From contig JASGDB010000104.1 of assembly GCA_049841315.1 (NCBI GenBank), forward strand, positions 1 to 7,700: a stretch of DNA of 7,700 bases, given 5' to 3'. The position numbers were made by a program, and so were the translations under genes. The stretch comes from JASGDB01 sp049841315. Its GTDB lineage: Bacteria; Bacteroidota; Bacteroidia; Flavobacteriales; Weeksellaceae. This document shows, one piece after another, positions 1 to 6,687 of the stretch. The notes below the pieces were generated by a model. The model was not told the DNA's origin and ran no database searches. It worked only from the letters and a program-made list of their open reading frames with translations. Each line of letters opens with the position of its first letter. The stretch's first letter is position 1.

Positions 1-151
1 ACCTAAATTAGTCGCATAATGAAATTTTGTCCCGCCCTCGAACAGTGGAAATTTCTTAACGAAAATTCTTTAAAATTTTTAACGCCTCCGTTTCCGAGGT
101 CATTTTAAAATAATATGGATATTTTTTCCATACAAAATGGCGAAGAGCCAA
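1..151. other. Intergenic stretch with no supported gene
   Basis: No complete reading frame with a start codon is visible here. On the minus strand a short frame without a start runs from about position 74 off the left edge and would read KKFPLFEGGTKFHYATNLG near its end. It could be a gene fragment, a translated dispersed repeat or chance. Two small inverted repeats are present: TATGGA at 114-119 with TCCATA at 127-132, and CCTC at 85-88 with GAGG at 96-99. Neither is followed by a clear T-tract, so I assign them no function. Confidence 0.4.
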
Positions 152-203
152 AATAAAAAATCCCGCCAAAAAATTTTCAATAAAAGAAAACTATGGCAGG
201 ACT
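152..203 (-). terminator. Probable terminator of the small membrane protein gene
   Basis: On the minus strand the arms are AGTCCTGCCA (203-194) and TGGCGGGATT (168-159). They form ten pairs, two of them G-U, and are followed by a T-rich run (158-152). The G-U pairs are possible only in the minus-strand transcript, which fits termination of the gene ending at 229. The loop of about 25 bases is long for an intrinsic terminator, so the efficiency is uncertain. Confidence 0.5.
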
Positions 204-228
204 TTAATTAAAGAAATGAAAACAATTT

Positions 229-594
229 TTACTTCATATTAACCACTTTGTCAACTACATATTTGGTATTTCCTCTCCATGGAAGCGCACCGTGATATTC
301 CTTGTAATGCAGGTCGAAATATTTCCCGCTGTTGACTTCTAATTGTTTGAAAACAGCTTCGTCTTCAATGGAAAATTCAAACTCATAGCTGGTAAGATTT
401 CCGGTTTTCGGATTTCCTCCGAATCCCTGCTGAATCAGTTTCCCTTCATACGTTTTGAAAACATTTCCTTTATGCACGGCGTAATTCAGGTATCCGGATT
501 TCACGCCTTCCCCGAATACAAAAAAATATTTATACCAGATAAATCCTCCCAACACAAGGAAAACCATCAAAAGTGTTATCCACAAATATTTCAT
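229..594 (-). CDS. Small membrane-anchored protein of unknown function
   Basis: This is a 121-residue protein. The N-terminus (about residues 3-27) is strongly hydrophobic after a single Lys, with an aromatic-rich end (WYKYFFVF). It is most simply read as one membrane anchor or uncleaved signal, with the remaining soluble part (28-121) outside the cytoplasm. The soluble part carries the stretch FGEGVKSGYLN (27-37), KGNVFKTYEGKL (42-53) and a Gly/Asn-rich turn, and looks like a small beta-rich fold. There is no catalytic motif and no lipobox cysteine. From memory, similar Bacteroidetes proteins are sometimes labelled 6-phosphogluconate dehydrogenase in databases. Nothing here supports that label: there is no Rossmann motif and the protein is far too short. 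The gene has its own -7 promoter box and a downstream hairpin, so it may be transcribed apart from the acyl-CoA dehydrogenase 64 bases upstream. Function not recognised. Confidence 0.75.
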   Translation of the reverse strand: MKYLWITLLMVFLVLGGFIWYKYFFVFGEGVKSGYLNYAVHKGNVFKTYEGKLIQQGFGGNPKTGNLTSYEFEFSIEDEAVFKQLEVNSGKYFDLHYKEYHGALPWRGNTKYVVDKVVNMK

Positions 595-616
595 AAAATG
601 TTTTTAAAAATTTAAT

Positions 617-624
617 CAAAAATA
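617..624 (-). promoter_or_regulatory. Candidate -7 promoter box for the small membrane protein gene
   Basis: The minus strand reads TATTTTTG, an exact match to the Bacteroidetes sigma-A -7 consensus TAnnTTTG, 22 bases upstream of the ATG at 594. No TTG is seen at the usual -33 distance, so the upstream half is weak. The box also lies inside an AT-rich inverted repeat (ATCAAAAA at 615-622, TTTTTGAT at 640-647), which could instead be a weak terminator for the upstream dehydrogenase gene. Confidence 0.4.
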
Positions 625-658
625 CTCCTTTTTATGGATTTTTTGATGAGTTTTTTAA

Positions 659-1801
659 TTATTTTTTAGAAATCGACCTCGAAATTACAATTTTCTGAAT
701 TTCGGAAGTTCCTTCATAAATCTGCGTAATCTTCGCATCTCTCATCATACGTTCTACGTGATATTCCTTCACATAGCCGTATCCGCCGTGAATCTGAACC
801 GCCTCTATCGTGGTATCCATCGCCACCTGAGAGGCATATAATTTCGCCATTGCACCACTTTCCGAAATGTCTTTTCCTTCGTCTTTTTCTGCTGCTGCTT
901 TGTATACGAGCATTCTTGCTGCTGTTACGTTCACGTGCATATCCGCCAGTTTGAAAGCGATTGCCTGATGATTAATGATTTCTGTTCCAAAGGCTTTTCT
1001 CGTTTTTGCGTACTGAAGTGCCCGTTCATAAGCTCCGGAAGCAATTCCCAAAGCCTGAGAAGCAATCCCGATTCTTCCGCCGTTCAGCACCGCCATTGCA
1101 AAATTAAACCCGAAACCATCCTCGCCGATTCTGTTTTCTTTAGGAACTTTTACATCCGTAAACATAAGAGAATGTGTATCGCTTCCCCTGATTCCGAGTT
1201 TGTCTTCTTTCGGTCCGATTTCAAAACCTTCCCAGTCTCTTTCCACAATAAATGCGTTGATTCCTTTATGTTTTTTTTCAGGATAAGTCTGCGCAATTAC
1301 AACATAATACTGCGCGTTTCCTCCGTTGGTAATCCAGTTTTTGGTTCCGTTCAGCAGGTAATAATCGCCTTTGTCTTCAGCTGTGGTTTTTTGTGAAGTG
1401 GCATCAGAGCCTGCTTCCGGTTCAGACAATGCAAAAGCACCGAGCGCTTCACCGCTTGCCAATGGATACAGATATTTCATTTTTTGTTCCTCGCTGGCGT
1501 ATTTTTCGATTCCGGCACACACCAGAGAATTGTTGACAGACATAATAACCGCCGCGGATGCATCCACTTTTGCGATTTCTTCCAATGCTACGACATAAGA
1601 CATCGCATCAAGACCTGCACCTCCGTACTTCGGGTCTACCATCATTCCGAGAAATCCGAGTTCTGCCATTTTTTTTACCTGCTCATGCGGAAATTTCTGG
1701 TCTCTGTCTCTCTCGATAACGCCCGGTAACAGTTCATTTTGTGCAAAATCTCTTGCTGCCTGCTGAATCATCAGCTGTTCTTCTGATAGATTAAAATCCA
1801 T
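659..1801 (-). CDS. Acyl-CoA dehydrogenase (short-chain/butyryl-CoA type)
   Basis: This is a 380-residue FAD enzyme of the acyl-CoA dehydrogenase family. Members oxidise an acyl-CoA to the trans-2-enoyl-CoA and pass electrons to electron-transfer flavoprotein. Family signature 1 is ALSEPEAGSD (residues 124-133), and signature 2 runs from Gln336 to Asp355 around HGGYGY. The FAD-contacting WITNG is at 156-160, and R268 sits in the TRKAFG segment. Glu363 in IYEGTSEIQ is at the catalytic-base position of short- and medium-chain enzymes; isovaleryl and long-chain enzymes carry it elsewhere. Length and domain order (N-terminal helical, beta-barrel, C-terminal helical) are complete for the family. 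The N-terminus MDFNLSEEQ is typical, which supports the ATG at 1801. The gene is divergent from an acyl-CoA ligase, consistent with fatty-acid or branched-chain oxidation. Chain-length preference cannot be set from sequence alone. No clear promoter was found upstream. Confidence 0.96.
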   Translation of the reverse strand: MDFNLSEEQLMIQQAARDFAQNELLPGVIERDRDQKFPHEQVKKMAELGFLGMMVDPKYGGAGLDAMSYVVALEEIAKVDASAAVIMSVNNSLVCAGIEKYASEEQKMKYLYPLASGEALGAFALSEPEAGSDATSQKTTAEDKGDYYLLNGTKNWITNGGNAQYYVVIAQTYPEKKHKGINAFIVERDWEGFEIGPKEDKLGIRGSDTHSLMFTDVKVPKENRIGEDGFGFNFAMAVLNGGRIGIASQALGIASGAYERALQYAKTRKAFGTEIINHQAIAFKLADMHVNVTAARMLVYKAAAEKDEGKDISESGAMAKLYASQVAMDTTIEAVQIHGGYGYVKEYHVERMMRDAKITQIYEGTSEIQKIVISRSISKK

Positions 1802-1884
1802 TGTAATAACTAAGTTTTGTTAAAGGTTTTTGTATGTCCGTAAAATTACAATTTTTGGGATAACCAGAAAATTTTTTTCTTTTT

Positions 1885-1914
1885 TTGACAGAAATAAAAA
1901 AAATTCTATATTTA
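1885..1914 (+). promoter_or_regulatory. Promoter of the acyl-CoA ligase gene
   Basis: TTG at 1885-1887 is followed after 19 bases by TATATTTA at 1907-1914. This matches the Bacteroidetes layout (TTG, 17-23 bases, TAnnTTTG) except for the last base of the -7 box. It lies 27 bases before the ATG at 1942 and implies a short leader. The same TTG could be misread as a start codon 19 codons upstream of that ATG. Confidence 0.6.
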
Positions 1915-1941
1915 CCGTCTCACCCTTTTAACAAAGAAACT

Positions 1942-3720
1942 ATGGTATACACAAGATTATTTGATATTGCACATTCATCTGCTTCTGAATTTCCGAAAGA
2001 TGATATGTTCGTTACGAAATATCAGGGAAATTGGCAGAAAACTTCATCATCGGAATTCATCGGGCTGGCGAATCAGTTTTCCAGAGGATTGCTGAAATTG
2101 GGCATCAAACCCGGAGATAAAATTTCATTAATCACCACAAATACAAGAACGGAATGGGCAGTTGCCGACCTCGGACTGTTGCAAATCGGAGCAATTTCAG
2201 TGCCTGTATATCCTACTATTTCCCCAACAGATTATGAATATATTTTCAATAATGCGGAAGCAAAATTCTGTTTTGTTTCAGACCGTGAGCTTTTGGACAA
2301 AGTTGCTCAGATTAAAGACAAGGTGGCAAGTCTTCAGGGAATTTTTACTTTTGACGATGTAGACGGTGCTGCCAGCTGGAAAGAAGTATTGGATTTAGGA
2401 CAGGACGAATCTACCCAAAATGAAGTGGAAGACATCAGCAAAACCATTAATCCTGCCGATTTGGCTACGATTATTTACACTTCCGGAACAACGGGAACAC
2501 CAAAAGGCGTAATGCTGACACATGATAACATTGTTTCCAACATTAAAGGTTCTGATGAAAGAATTCCGCTGAAACCTAACTACGATTACAAAGAAGCCAA
2601 AGCCCTGAGTTTTCTTCCCATCTGCCATATTTTCGAGAGAATGCTTTTTTATCTGTATCAGTCCAAAGGAATTTCTATTTATTTCGCAGAAAGCATTGAA
2701 AAAATGGGCGATAATATTAAAGAAGTAAAACCTCATTATATGACTGTCGTACCAAGGCTTTTGGAAAAAGTGTACGATAAAATCTATGATAAAGGAACTT
2801 CATCCGGCGGGCTGAAAGCCAAAATATTCCTGTGGGCTTTGAATGTTAATGAGTCCAAAAAGACCATCAGCAAACCGACCGGACTTGCGCAGATTATCGC
2901 AGATAAACTTGTTTTCAAAAAATGGAGGGAAGGATTAGGCGGTGAACTTACAACTCTCGTTTCAGGTTCTGCGGCGCTTTCCGAAAGGCTGAACAGAATT
3001 TTTCAGAATGCAGGGATTCCGATTCTCGAAGGATACGGACTTACCGAAACTTCTCCCGTGATTTCCGTGAATTCATTTGGAAAAATCAAGCCCGGAACGG
3101 TAGGGCATCCACTGAAAAACCTCGATGTAAAAATTCAGGAAGACGGAGAAATTACCGTAAAAGGGCCTTCCGTTTTTTCAGGATATTACAAAAATGAGGA
3201 ATTAACCAAAGAAGCATTTACAGAAGACGGTTATTTCAGAACAGGAGATATCGGGCATTTCGACAGTGAAGGATTCCTCACCATTACCGACCGTAAAAAG
3301 GAAATGTTTAAAACTTCCGGTGGAAAATATGTTGCTCCGCAGATTATCGAAAACCTTGCAAAAGCCTCCAAATTCATCGAGCAGATTATGGTAGTAGGCG
3401 ACGGAGAAAAAATGCCGTGTGCGATTGTTCAGCCGGATTATCTTTTCGCAAAACACTGGGCAGAACTTCAGCACAACCTGAACATCGGGGAAACATCTTC
3501 CGAAATGTCGAAAAGTCCTGAGTTGAAAGCCAGAATAGAAAAGGAAATCGAAAAAATCAACAAAGACCTCGGAAGCTGGGAACAAATCAAAAAAATCGAG
3601 CTTTCACCGGAAGTATGGTCTATAGAAGGCGGTGAACTTACGCCGACGCTTAAACTTAAAAGAAAAGCTATCAAAGAAAAATATCTCGACCTGTACAACA
3701 AAATGTACGGACATAATTGA
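1942..3720 (+). CDS. Long-chain fatty acid--CoA ligase (AMP-forming)
   Basis: This is a 592-residue adenylate-forming enzyme of the long-chain acyl-CoA synthetase group (FAA1-like). It activates a fatty acid with ATP to acyl-AMP and then transfers it to CoA. The phosphate-binding loop YTSGTTGTPKG is at residues 179-189. SFLPICHIFERM (223-234) is typical of the long-chain group. The adenine-binding GYGLTETSP is at 364-372, and the ribose-binding Asp436 is in FRTGDIGHF. The hinge region DRKKEMFKTSGGKYVAP is at 450-466. The C-terminal LTPTLKLKRKA (about 566-576) holds the lysine expected to drive adenylation. The frame stays open back to a TTG at 1885, but I chose ATG 1942: the TTG fits a promoter -33 box and the 19 extra residues would span the -7 box. 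The protein is probably cytoplasmic or membrane-associated, since no transmembrane helix is evident. It is divergent from the acyl-CoA dehydrogenase and ends at a shared terminator. Confidence 0.95.
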   Translation: MVYTRLFDIAHSSASEFPKDDMFVTKYQGNWQKTSSSEFIGLANQFSRGLLKLGIKPGDKISLITTNTRTEWAVADLGLLQIGAISVPVYPTISPTDYEYIFNNAEAKFCFVSDRELLDKVAQIKDKVASLQGIFTFDDVDGAASWKEVLDLGQDESTQNEVEDISKTINPADLATIIYTSGTTGTPKGVMLTHDNIVSNIKGSDERIPLKPNYDYKEAKALSFLPICHIFERMLFYLYQSKGISIYFAESIEKMGDNIKEVKPHYMTVVPRLLEKVYDKIYDKGTSSGGLKAKIFLWALNVNESKKTISKPTGLAQIIADKLVFKKWREGLGGELTTLVSGSAALSERLNRIFQNAGIPILEGYGLTETSPVISVNSFGKIKPGTVGHPLKNLDVKIQEDGEITVKGPSVFSGYYKNEELTKEAFTEDGYFRTGDIGHFDSEGFLTITDRKKEMFKTSGGKYVAPQIIENLAKASKFIEQIMVVGDGEKMPCAIVQPDYLFAKHWAELQHNLNIGETSSEMSKSPELKARIEKEIEKINKDLGSWEQIKKIELSPEVWSIEGGELTPTLKLKRKAIKEKYLDLYNKMYGHN

Positions 3721-3735
3721 TGGGTGATGGGTGAT
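3718..3735 (+). repeat. Short 7-base tandem repeat at the ligase stop codon
   Basis: TGATGGG occurs twice in tandem, then a partial TGAT. The first copy begins with the TGA stop codon of the acyl-CoA ligase. The array is short, 18 bases, and could be chance or a remnant of replication slippage. It has no evident coding effect because it follows the stop. Confidence 0.5.
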
Positions 3736-3738
3736 AAT

Positions 3739-3771
3739 AAAAAAGCTGAACAAAATTGTTCAGCTTTTTTT
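3739..3771. terminator. Bidirectional intrinsic terminator between convergent genes
   Basis: A near-perfect inverted repeat (3739-3753 with 3756-3770) has the core AGCTGAAC...GTTCAGCT flanked by an A-run on the left and a T-run on the right. Either strand therefore gives a hairpin followed by U residues. It sits 18 bases after the ligase stop and 19 bases beyond the stop of the minus-strand gene at 3791, so it can end both transcripts. Confidence 0.9.
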
Positions 3772-3790
3772 GTATTGAGTAATGAAAGAA

Positions 3791-4573
3791 TTAAGAAAAC
3801 TTAATTACGTCTTTCATTTTTTCGGTTTCTTCGTTTACCAGTTCATCATCCACGAGGATTTTACCGGAATGTTCGTCGATAATGATTTTCTTTCTCTGAG
3901 CGATTTCCACCTGTTTCTGTGGCGGAATCGTGAAAAATGAACCTTTCGCCGCTCCTCTTTCCAAGCCTACAACCGCAAGACCGTTTACAGAGCTTGTTCT
4001 GATTCTTTTGTATGAAGCCAGAAGTCTTTCATCTATTTTAGTGGAAAATTCTTCTGATTTTTTCAAAAGATATTCTTCTTCTTTCTGTGTTTCCGCAATA
4101 AGACCGTCAAGTTCCGTTTTCTTGAATTTTAGGTGGCTTTTAAGGTCTTTAATTTTGGAATTCAATTCGTCAAGCGTTTCTTTTTTATGGTCAATCTTCG
4201 CTCCGAATTCTTTGATTCTCTTTTCGGCAAGCTGAATTTCAAGCTCCTGAAACTCTATTTCCTTACCTAAAGCCTCAAATTCTTTATTGTTTCTTACGTT
4301 ATCCTGCTGAGATTTGTATTTTTCAATCAAAGATTTTGCATGATTAATGACTTCGTTTTTCGTATTAATCTCGTCGTTCTGTTCTTTGATTTCCTGCTGA
4401 AACTTTTCCGCTCTTTTTTCAAGACCGGCAATTTCTATTTCCAAATCTTCCACTTCAATAGGGAGTTCACCTCTTGTATTGCGGATTTCGTCCAGCCTGG
4501 AATCAATAATCTGAAGGTCATAAAGCGCCCTTAGTTTTTCTTCCACAGGAATTTCGTTTGTTTTCTTTGCCAT
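3791..4573 (-). CDS. Coiled-coil protein of the C4-type zinc-ribbon family, lacking the cysteines
   Basis: This 260-residue protein resembles the COG1579 group of predicted nucleic-acid-binding proteins, which have a long antiparallel coiled coil followed by a small zinc ribbon. Residues about 10-185 are rich in Glu, Lys, Leu and Gln with heptad-like spacing. Family landmarks are LRALYDLQIIDSRLDEI (14-30), DNVRNNKEFEAL (91-102) and a KEIEFQELE stretch (104-112). The C-terminal ribbon is recognisable from SFFTIPPQ (212-219) and HSGKILVD (235-242). However, the four positions where metal-binding cysteines are expected are A209, S212, D233 and S236. The whole protein contains no cysteine, so it cannot bind zinc in the usual way. 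I recall the same substitutions in other flavobacteria, so this is probably a lineage feature, not a decayed gene. It lies 2 bases downstream of the Nif3-like gene and is very likely co-transcribed and translationally coupled with it. Molecular role unknown. Confidence 0.9.
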   Translation of the reverse strand: MAKKTNEIPVEEKLRALYDLQIIDSRLDEIRNTRGELPIEVEDLEIEIAGLEKRAEKFQQEIKEQNDEINTKNEVINHAKSLIEKYKSQQDNVRNNKEFEALGKEIEFQELEIQLAEKRIKEFGAKIDHKKETLDELNSKIKDLKSHLKFKKTELDGLIAETQKEEEYLLKKSEEFSTKIDERLLASYKRIRTSSVNGLAVVGLERGAAKGSFFTIPPQKQVEIAQRKKIIIDEHSGKILVDDELVNEETEKMKDVIKFS

Positions 4574-4575
4574 AT

Positions 4576-5673
4576 TTATAAAAAGTAATTTACAGGATTG
4601 GTGGTAATATTAGATTTTAAGATTGCAAATTTAGGAAATTTTTCCGATAATAATTCAAATAATTGTTGAGTAACAAATTGTTCCGACTCAAAATGCCCGA
4701 TATCGCAAATCAGCATTTTTCCCTCCGACTGATAAAATTCGTGGTATTTCACATCTCCCGTGAGGTAAGCATCACAGCCTGAATTTCTTGCTGAAGCAAT
4801 TCCGCTTGCACCACTTCCGCCCAACACGCCTACTCTTTTTATTTTCTTTCCGTTCGTTCCGGAATGTCTGATAACCTGAAGATTAAAGGTTTTTTTTACA
4901 AAATTCAGAAAGTTCGTTTCATCCATTTCAGCAGGCAAATCTCCGAATCTTCCCAACCCTGAAAACTGGTTTTCGTTCTCTAATTGATAGACCTGATAAG
5001 CCACTTCTTCGTAAGGATGAGCGTTTCTCATGGCATTGAGAACTGCATTTTTTTTGTAGGATTCAAAAATCACGGAAAGCATTACCTCGTCGGCATTCTC
5101 CCGAATATTTTCCGCTCCCGAAAACGGAGAAGAACCTTTCAGCGGACGAAACGTTCCCTCGCCCGGAATACTGAAACTGCATTCATCATAAAACCCGATA
5201 TTTCCCGCACCGGACTTGAACAACGCTTCTTTCACTTTCTCCGAATACTCCTTTGGAACATACACAGAAAGCTGTTGAAGACTGGATTTTTTCGGCATCA
5301 AAACTTTTTGGTTGACAAGTTCCAAAGCCTGACAAATCCCGTAATTCACACCGAAATAATCATTATCAAAAGCGGTATGAACGGCATAAATTGCAATTTT
5401 ATTTTCCATTGCTTTCAGCACCGCTCTTTCCACATATTTTTTTCCGGTAATGGATTTCAGTCCTGAAAATATAATCGGATGAAAAGCAACAATCACATTG
5501 GTGTTTTTTGCAACCGCCTCATCCACAACCGCTTCCAAAGTATCATGGCAAATCAGAATTCCTGTAACTTCCCTGTCCGGATTTCCGCAAAGCAAGCCAA
5601 CATTATCAAAATCCTCCGCCTGCTGTAGAGGAATCAGCTCCTGAAAACCGGATACAAATTCTTTTATGGTCAT
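4576..5673 (-). CDS. Nif3-like dinuclear metal-centre protein (YbgI/YqfO type)
   Basis: This 365-residue protein belongs to the Nif3 family, whose members form hexameric rings with a two-metal site. Relatives are often annotated GTP cyclohydrolase 1 type 2, but the cellular role is not settled. The N-terminal half shows AEDFDNVGLLCG (19-30), CHDTLEAVVDEA (42-53), AFHPIIFSGLKS (63-74) and VHTAFDN (98-104). The C-terminal half shows VGVLGGSGASG (281-291), YLTGDVKYHE (303-312) and CDIGHFESE (323-331). Likely metal ligands are H65, D103, H327 and E331. The first His of the usual HHP motif is Phe64 here. A PII/CutA-like domain is inserted at about 131-235 (LSVYVPKEYSEKVKEAL, then AHPYEEVAYQVY), as in the longer YqfO-type members. 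It is cytoplasmic. No promoter-like -7 box is seen in the 13 bases after the RES toxin gene, so transcription probably runs through from the antitoxin promoter unless one lies inside the toxin gene. Confidence 0.94.
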   Translation of the reverse strand: MTIKEFVSGFQELIPLQQAEDFDNVGLLCGNPDREVTGILICHDTLEAVVDEAVAKNTNVIVAFHPIIFSGLKSITGKKYVERAVLKAMENKIAIYAVHTAFDNDYFGVNYGICQALELVNQKVLMPKKSSLQQLSVYVPKEYSEKVKEALFKSGAGNIGFYDECSFSIPGEGTFRPLKGSSPFSGAENIRENADEVMLSVIFESYKKNAVLNAMRNAHPYEEVAYQVYQLENENQFSGLGRFGDLPAEMDETNFLNFVKKTFNLQVIRHSGTNGKKIKRVGVLGGSGASGIASARNSGCDAYLTGDVKYHEFYQSEGKMLICDIGHFESEQFVTQQLFELLSEKFPKFAILKSNITTNPVNYFL

Positions 5674-5686
5674 ATTTGTTTATTTT

Positions 5687-6139
5687 TTATTTAAAGAAAA
5701 GCCTTTCATCAAAACTGAACTTTTCTGTTTTTTTGATTTTTATCTGATGAAAATCTTTATGACGAGGATTAATCAGATAATTATACTCACCCTGAACCGC
5801 TGCGGAAGGAACTTTCAGCACCAGCTTTTTATTGTCCAGAATGAATTTATCCCCGATTTCCTGGGTTTCGTGCGGATGAGGAAAAATATTCCAGTTCGGA
5901 GGAAGACGTTTCAGTTCCGCCACCGAATCTTCAGGAATTTCAATATGCACCAAACAGTAATCTTTCGGGATAATTCCCAAAGGAATATGCACCGCTATTT
6001 CAGTAACGCACAGCGCAATAGACTGCCCCGTATACAGCATGGCAACGCCTTTGCTGTTCCAGCGAGCACCGGCAATTTTAGCACCGGCTCCGCTGAGGTC
6101 GTCCGCATATATCTTTTTGGAAAGCCTGTAAACAATCAT
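5687..6139 (-). CDS. RES-domain toxin of an Xre-RES toxin-antitoxin pair
   Basis: This is a 150-residue single-domain RES protein. Characterised RES toxins degrade NAD+ by glycohydrolase or phosphorolysis and stop growth when freed from the antitoxin. The N-terminus has VYRLSKKIYADDLSGAGA (3-20), GARWNSKG (24-31), LYTGQS (35-40) and CVTEIAVH (44-51). Later come VPSAAV (110-115), YNYLINPRH (119-127) and the terminal FDERLF (143-148). R26, Y36, E47 and S112 fall where the family has its conserved Arg, Tyr, Glu and Ser, so the active site looks intact. The length is normal and no frameshift is visible. The start is 5 bases after the antitoxin stop, the usual antitoxin-first order, suggesting translational coupling. 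I infer a functional toxin. Confidence 0.93.
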   Translation of the reverse strand: MIVYRLSKKIYADDLSGAGAKIAGARWNSKGVAMLYTGQSIALCVTEIAVHIPLGIIPKDYCLVHIEIPEDSVAELKRLPPNWNIFPHPHETQEIGDKFILDNKKLVLKVPSAAVQGEYNYLINPRHKDFHQIKIKKTEKFSFDERLFFK

Positions 6140-6144
6140 AAAAA

Positions 6145-6606
6145 TTACGCTAAAACGCCATGCTCAATGCGGGTAAGCTCATCCATGAGGAGAGAAATCC
6201 CGAAAACGCTGTCCAAAATATCCTGAGGCTTGATTTTTCCTAAAGCAAGATTTTCGGTTTGAAGCCAAATCAGAAAATTTTCAGCATTTCCGAAAACTTC
6301 CCTGCCACGAGCATAAAGCAACTCAATTTGAAGAATTTTTTCGGACTGTAAAGCATCGAAAGTTTTTTCTTCTTTTTGGTAGCGGGAAAGCGTTTTGCCG
6401 GAAATATGAAGAAAATCCGCCCAATCCTGCATCGTAAAATGAAATTTTCTCATGAGGACATCGAAAGATTGAAAAGAAATCCCTCTTTTGGCAGTATTCA
6501 TCAGATTGAAAACACTCATGTCATCAAAGCTGTAATTGCCATAGGCAACGGCAGGCTCTTTGAGGGAGGTGGTTTTCTGTGTATCGGGGCGGTTATACTT
6601 TTTCAT
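6145..6606 (-). CDS. Xre/MbcA/ParS-type antitoxin (DUF2384)
   Basis: This is a 153-residue cognate antitoxin. After a polar N-terminus, a helix-turn-helix-like region spans about residues 44-85 (FDVLMRKFHF, then WADFLHISGKTLSRYQ). The C-terminal toxin-binding domain (about 100-153) has the family pattern: GREVFGNAENFLIWLQ (101-116), ALGKIKPQDILDSVFG (121-136) and the terminal DELTRIEHGV (142-151). Members of this family bind and inhibit the RES toxin, and many repress their own promoter. The frame stays open to an ATG at 6675. I chose the ATG at 6606 because an exact TAnnTTTG box lies between the two and the extra 23 residues (Cys/Lys-rich, encoded by AT-rich promoter-like DNA) are not family-like. 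It is the first gene of the four-gene minus-strand operon and is divergent from the potassium channel. Confidence 0.92.
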   Translation of the reverse strand: MKKYNRPDTQKTTSLKEPAVAYGNYSFDDMSVFNLMNTAKRGISFQSFDVLMRKFHFTMQDWADFLHISGKTLSRYQKEEKTFDALQSEKILQIELLYARGREVFGNAENFLIWLQTENLALGKIKPQDILDSVFGISLLMDELTRIEHGVLA

Positions 6607-6622
6607 ATCATTTTTCTTTTTA

Positions 6623-6630
6623 CAAATATA
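6623..6630 (-). promoter_or_regulatory. -7 box of the toxin-antitoxin operon promoter
   Basis: The minus strand reads TATATTTG, an exact match to TAnnTTTG, 16 bases before the antitoxin ATG at 6606. A TTG at the standard -33 distance is missing. The nearest TTG is only 11 bases upstream, so the promoter may be weak or regulated. On the plus strand AAGACTTTT (from 6630) and AAGACATTTT (from 6651) are repeated 21 bases apart around this region, a possible operator. Confidence 0.55.
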
Positions 6631-6687
6631 AGACTTTTGTCCAAATAAAAAAGACATTTTTCTAATTTTACACAAATTTTTAATTTA

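Noticed and set aside
935..1396. 153-codon plus-strand open frame
   Set aside because: It lies wholly inside the acyl-CoA dehydrogenase gene on the opposite strand and has low-complexity, Ser/Phe/Cys-rich residues typical of an antisense shadow. The dehydrogenase motifs on the minus strand are unambiguous.
1802..1884. Promoter for the acyl-CoA dehydrogenase (minus-strand TAATTTTA at 1848-1841)
   Set aside because: The last base departs from consensus, there is no TTG at the right distance, and it is 39 bases from the start codon, further than the 16-27 bases seen for the other genes here.
3718..3771. CRISPR-like or larger repeat array near the ligase end
   Set aside because: Only a 7-base unit repeated about 2.6 times and one hairpin are present. 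There are no regularly spaced repeats with unique spacers.
4984..5466. 160-codon plus-strand open frame
   Set aside because: Antisense to the Nif3-like gene, rich in Phe, His and Arg, with no recognisable motif; a shadow of the real gene.
5666..6226. 186-codon plus-strand open frame across the toxin gene
   Set aside because: It runs antisense through the RES toxin and the antitoxin end. The minus-strand RES motifs are clear and this frame has none.
6607..6675. 23-residue N-terminal extension of the antitoxin from the ATG at 6675
   Set aside because: An exact TAnnTTTG box lies downstream of that ATG, so a transcript from it could not include the extension, and the residues are not antitoxin-like.
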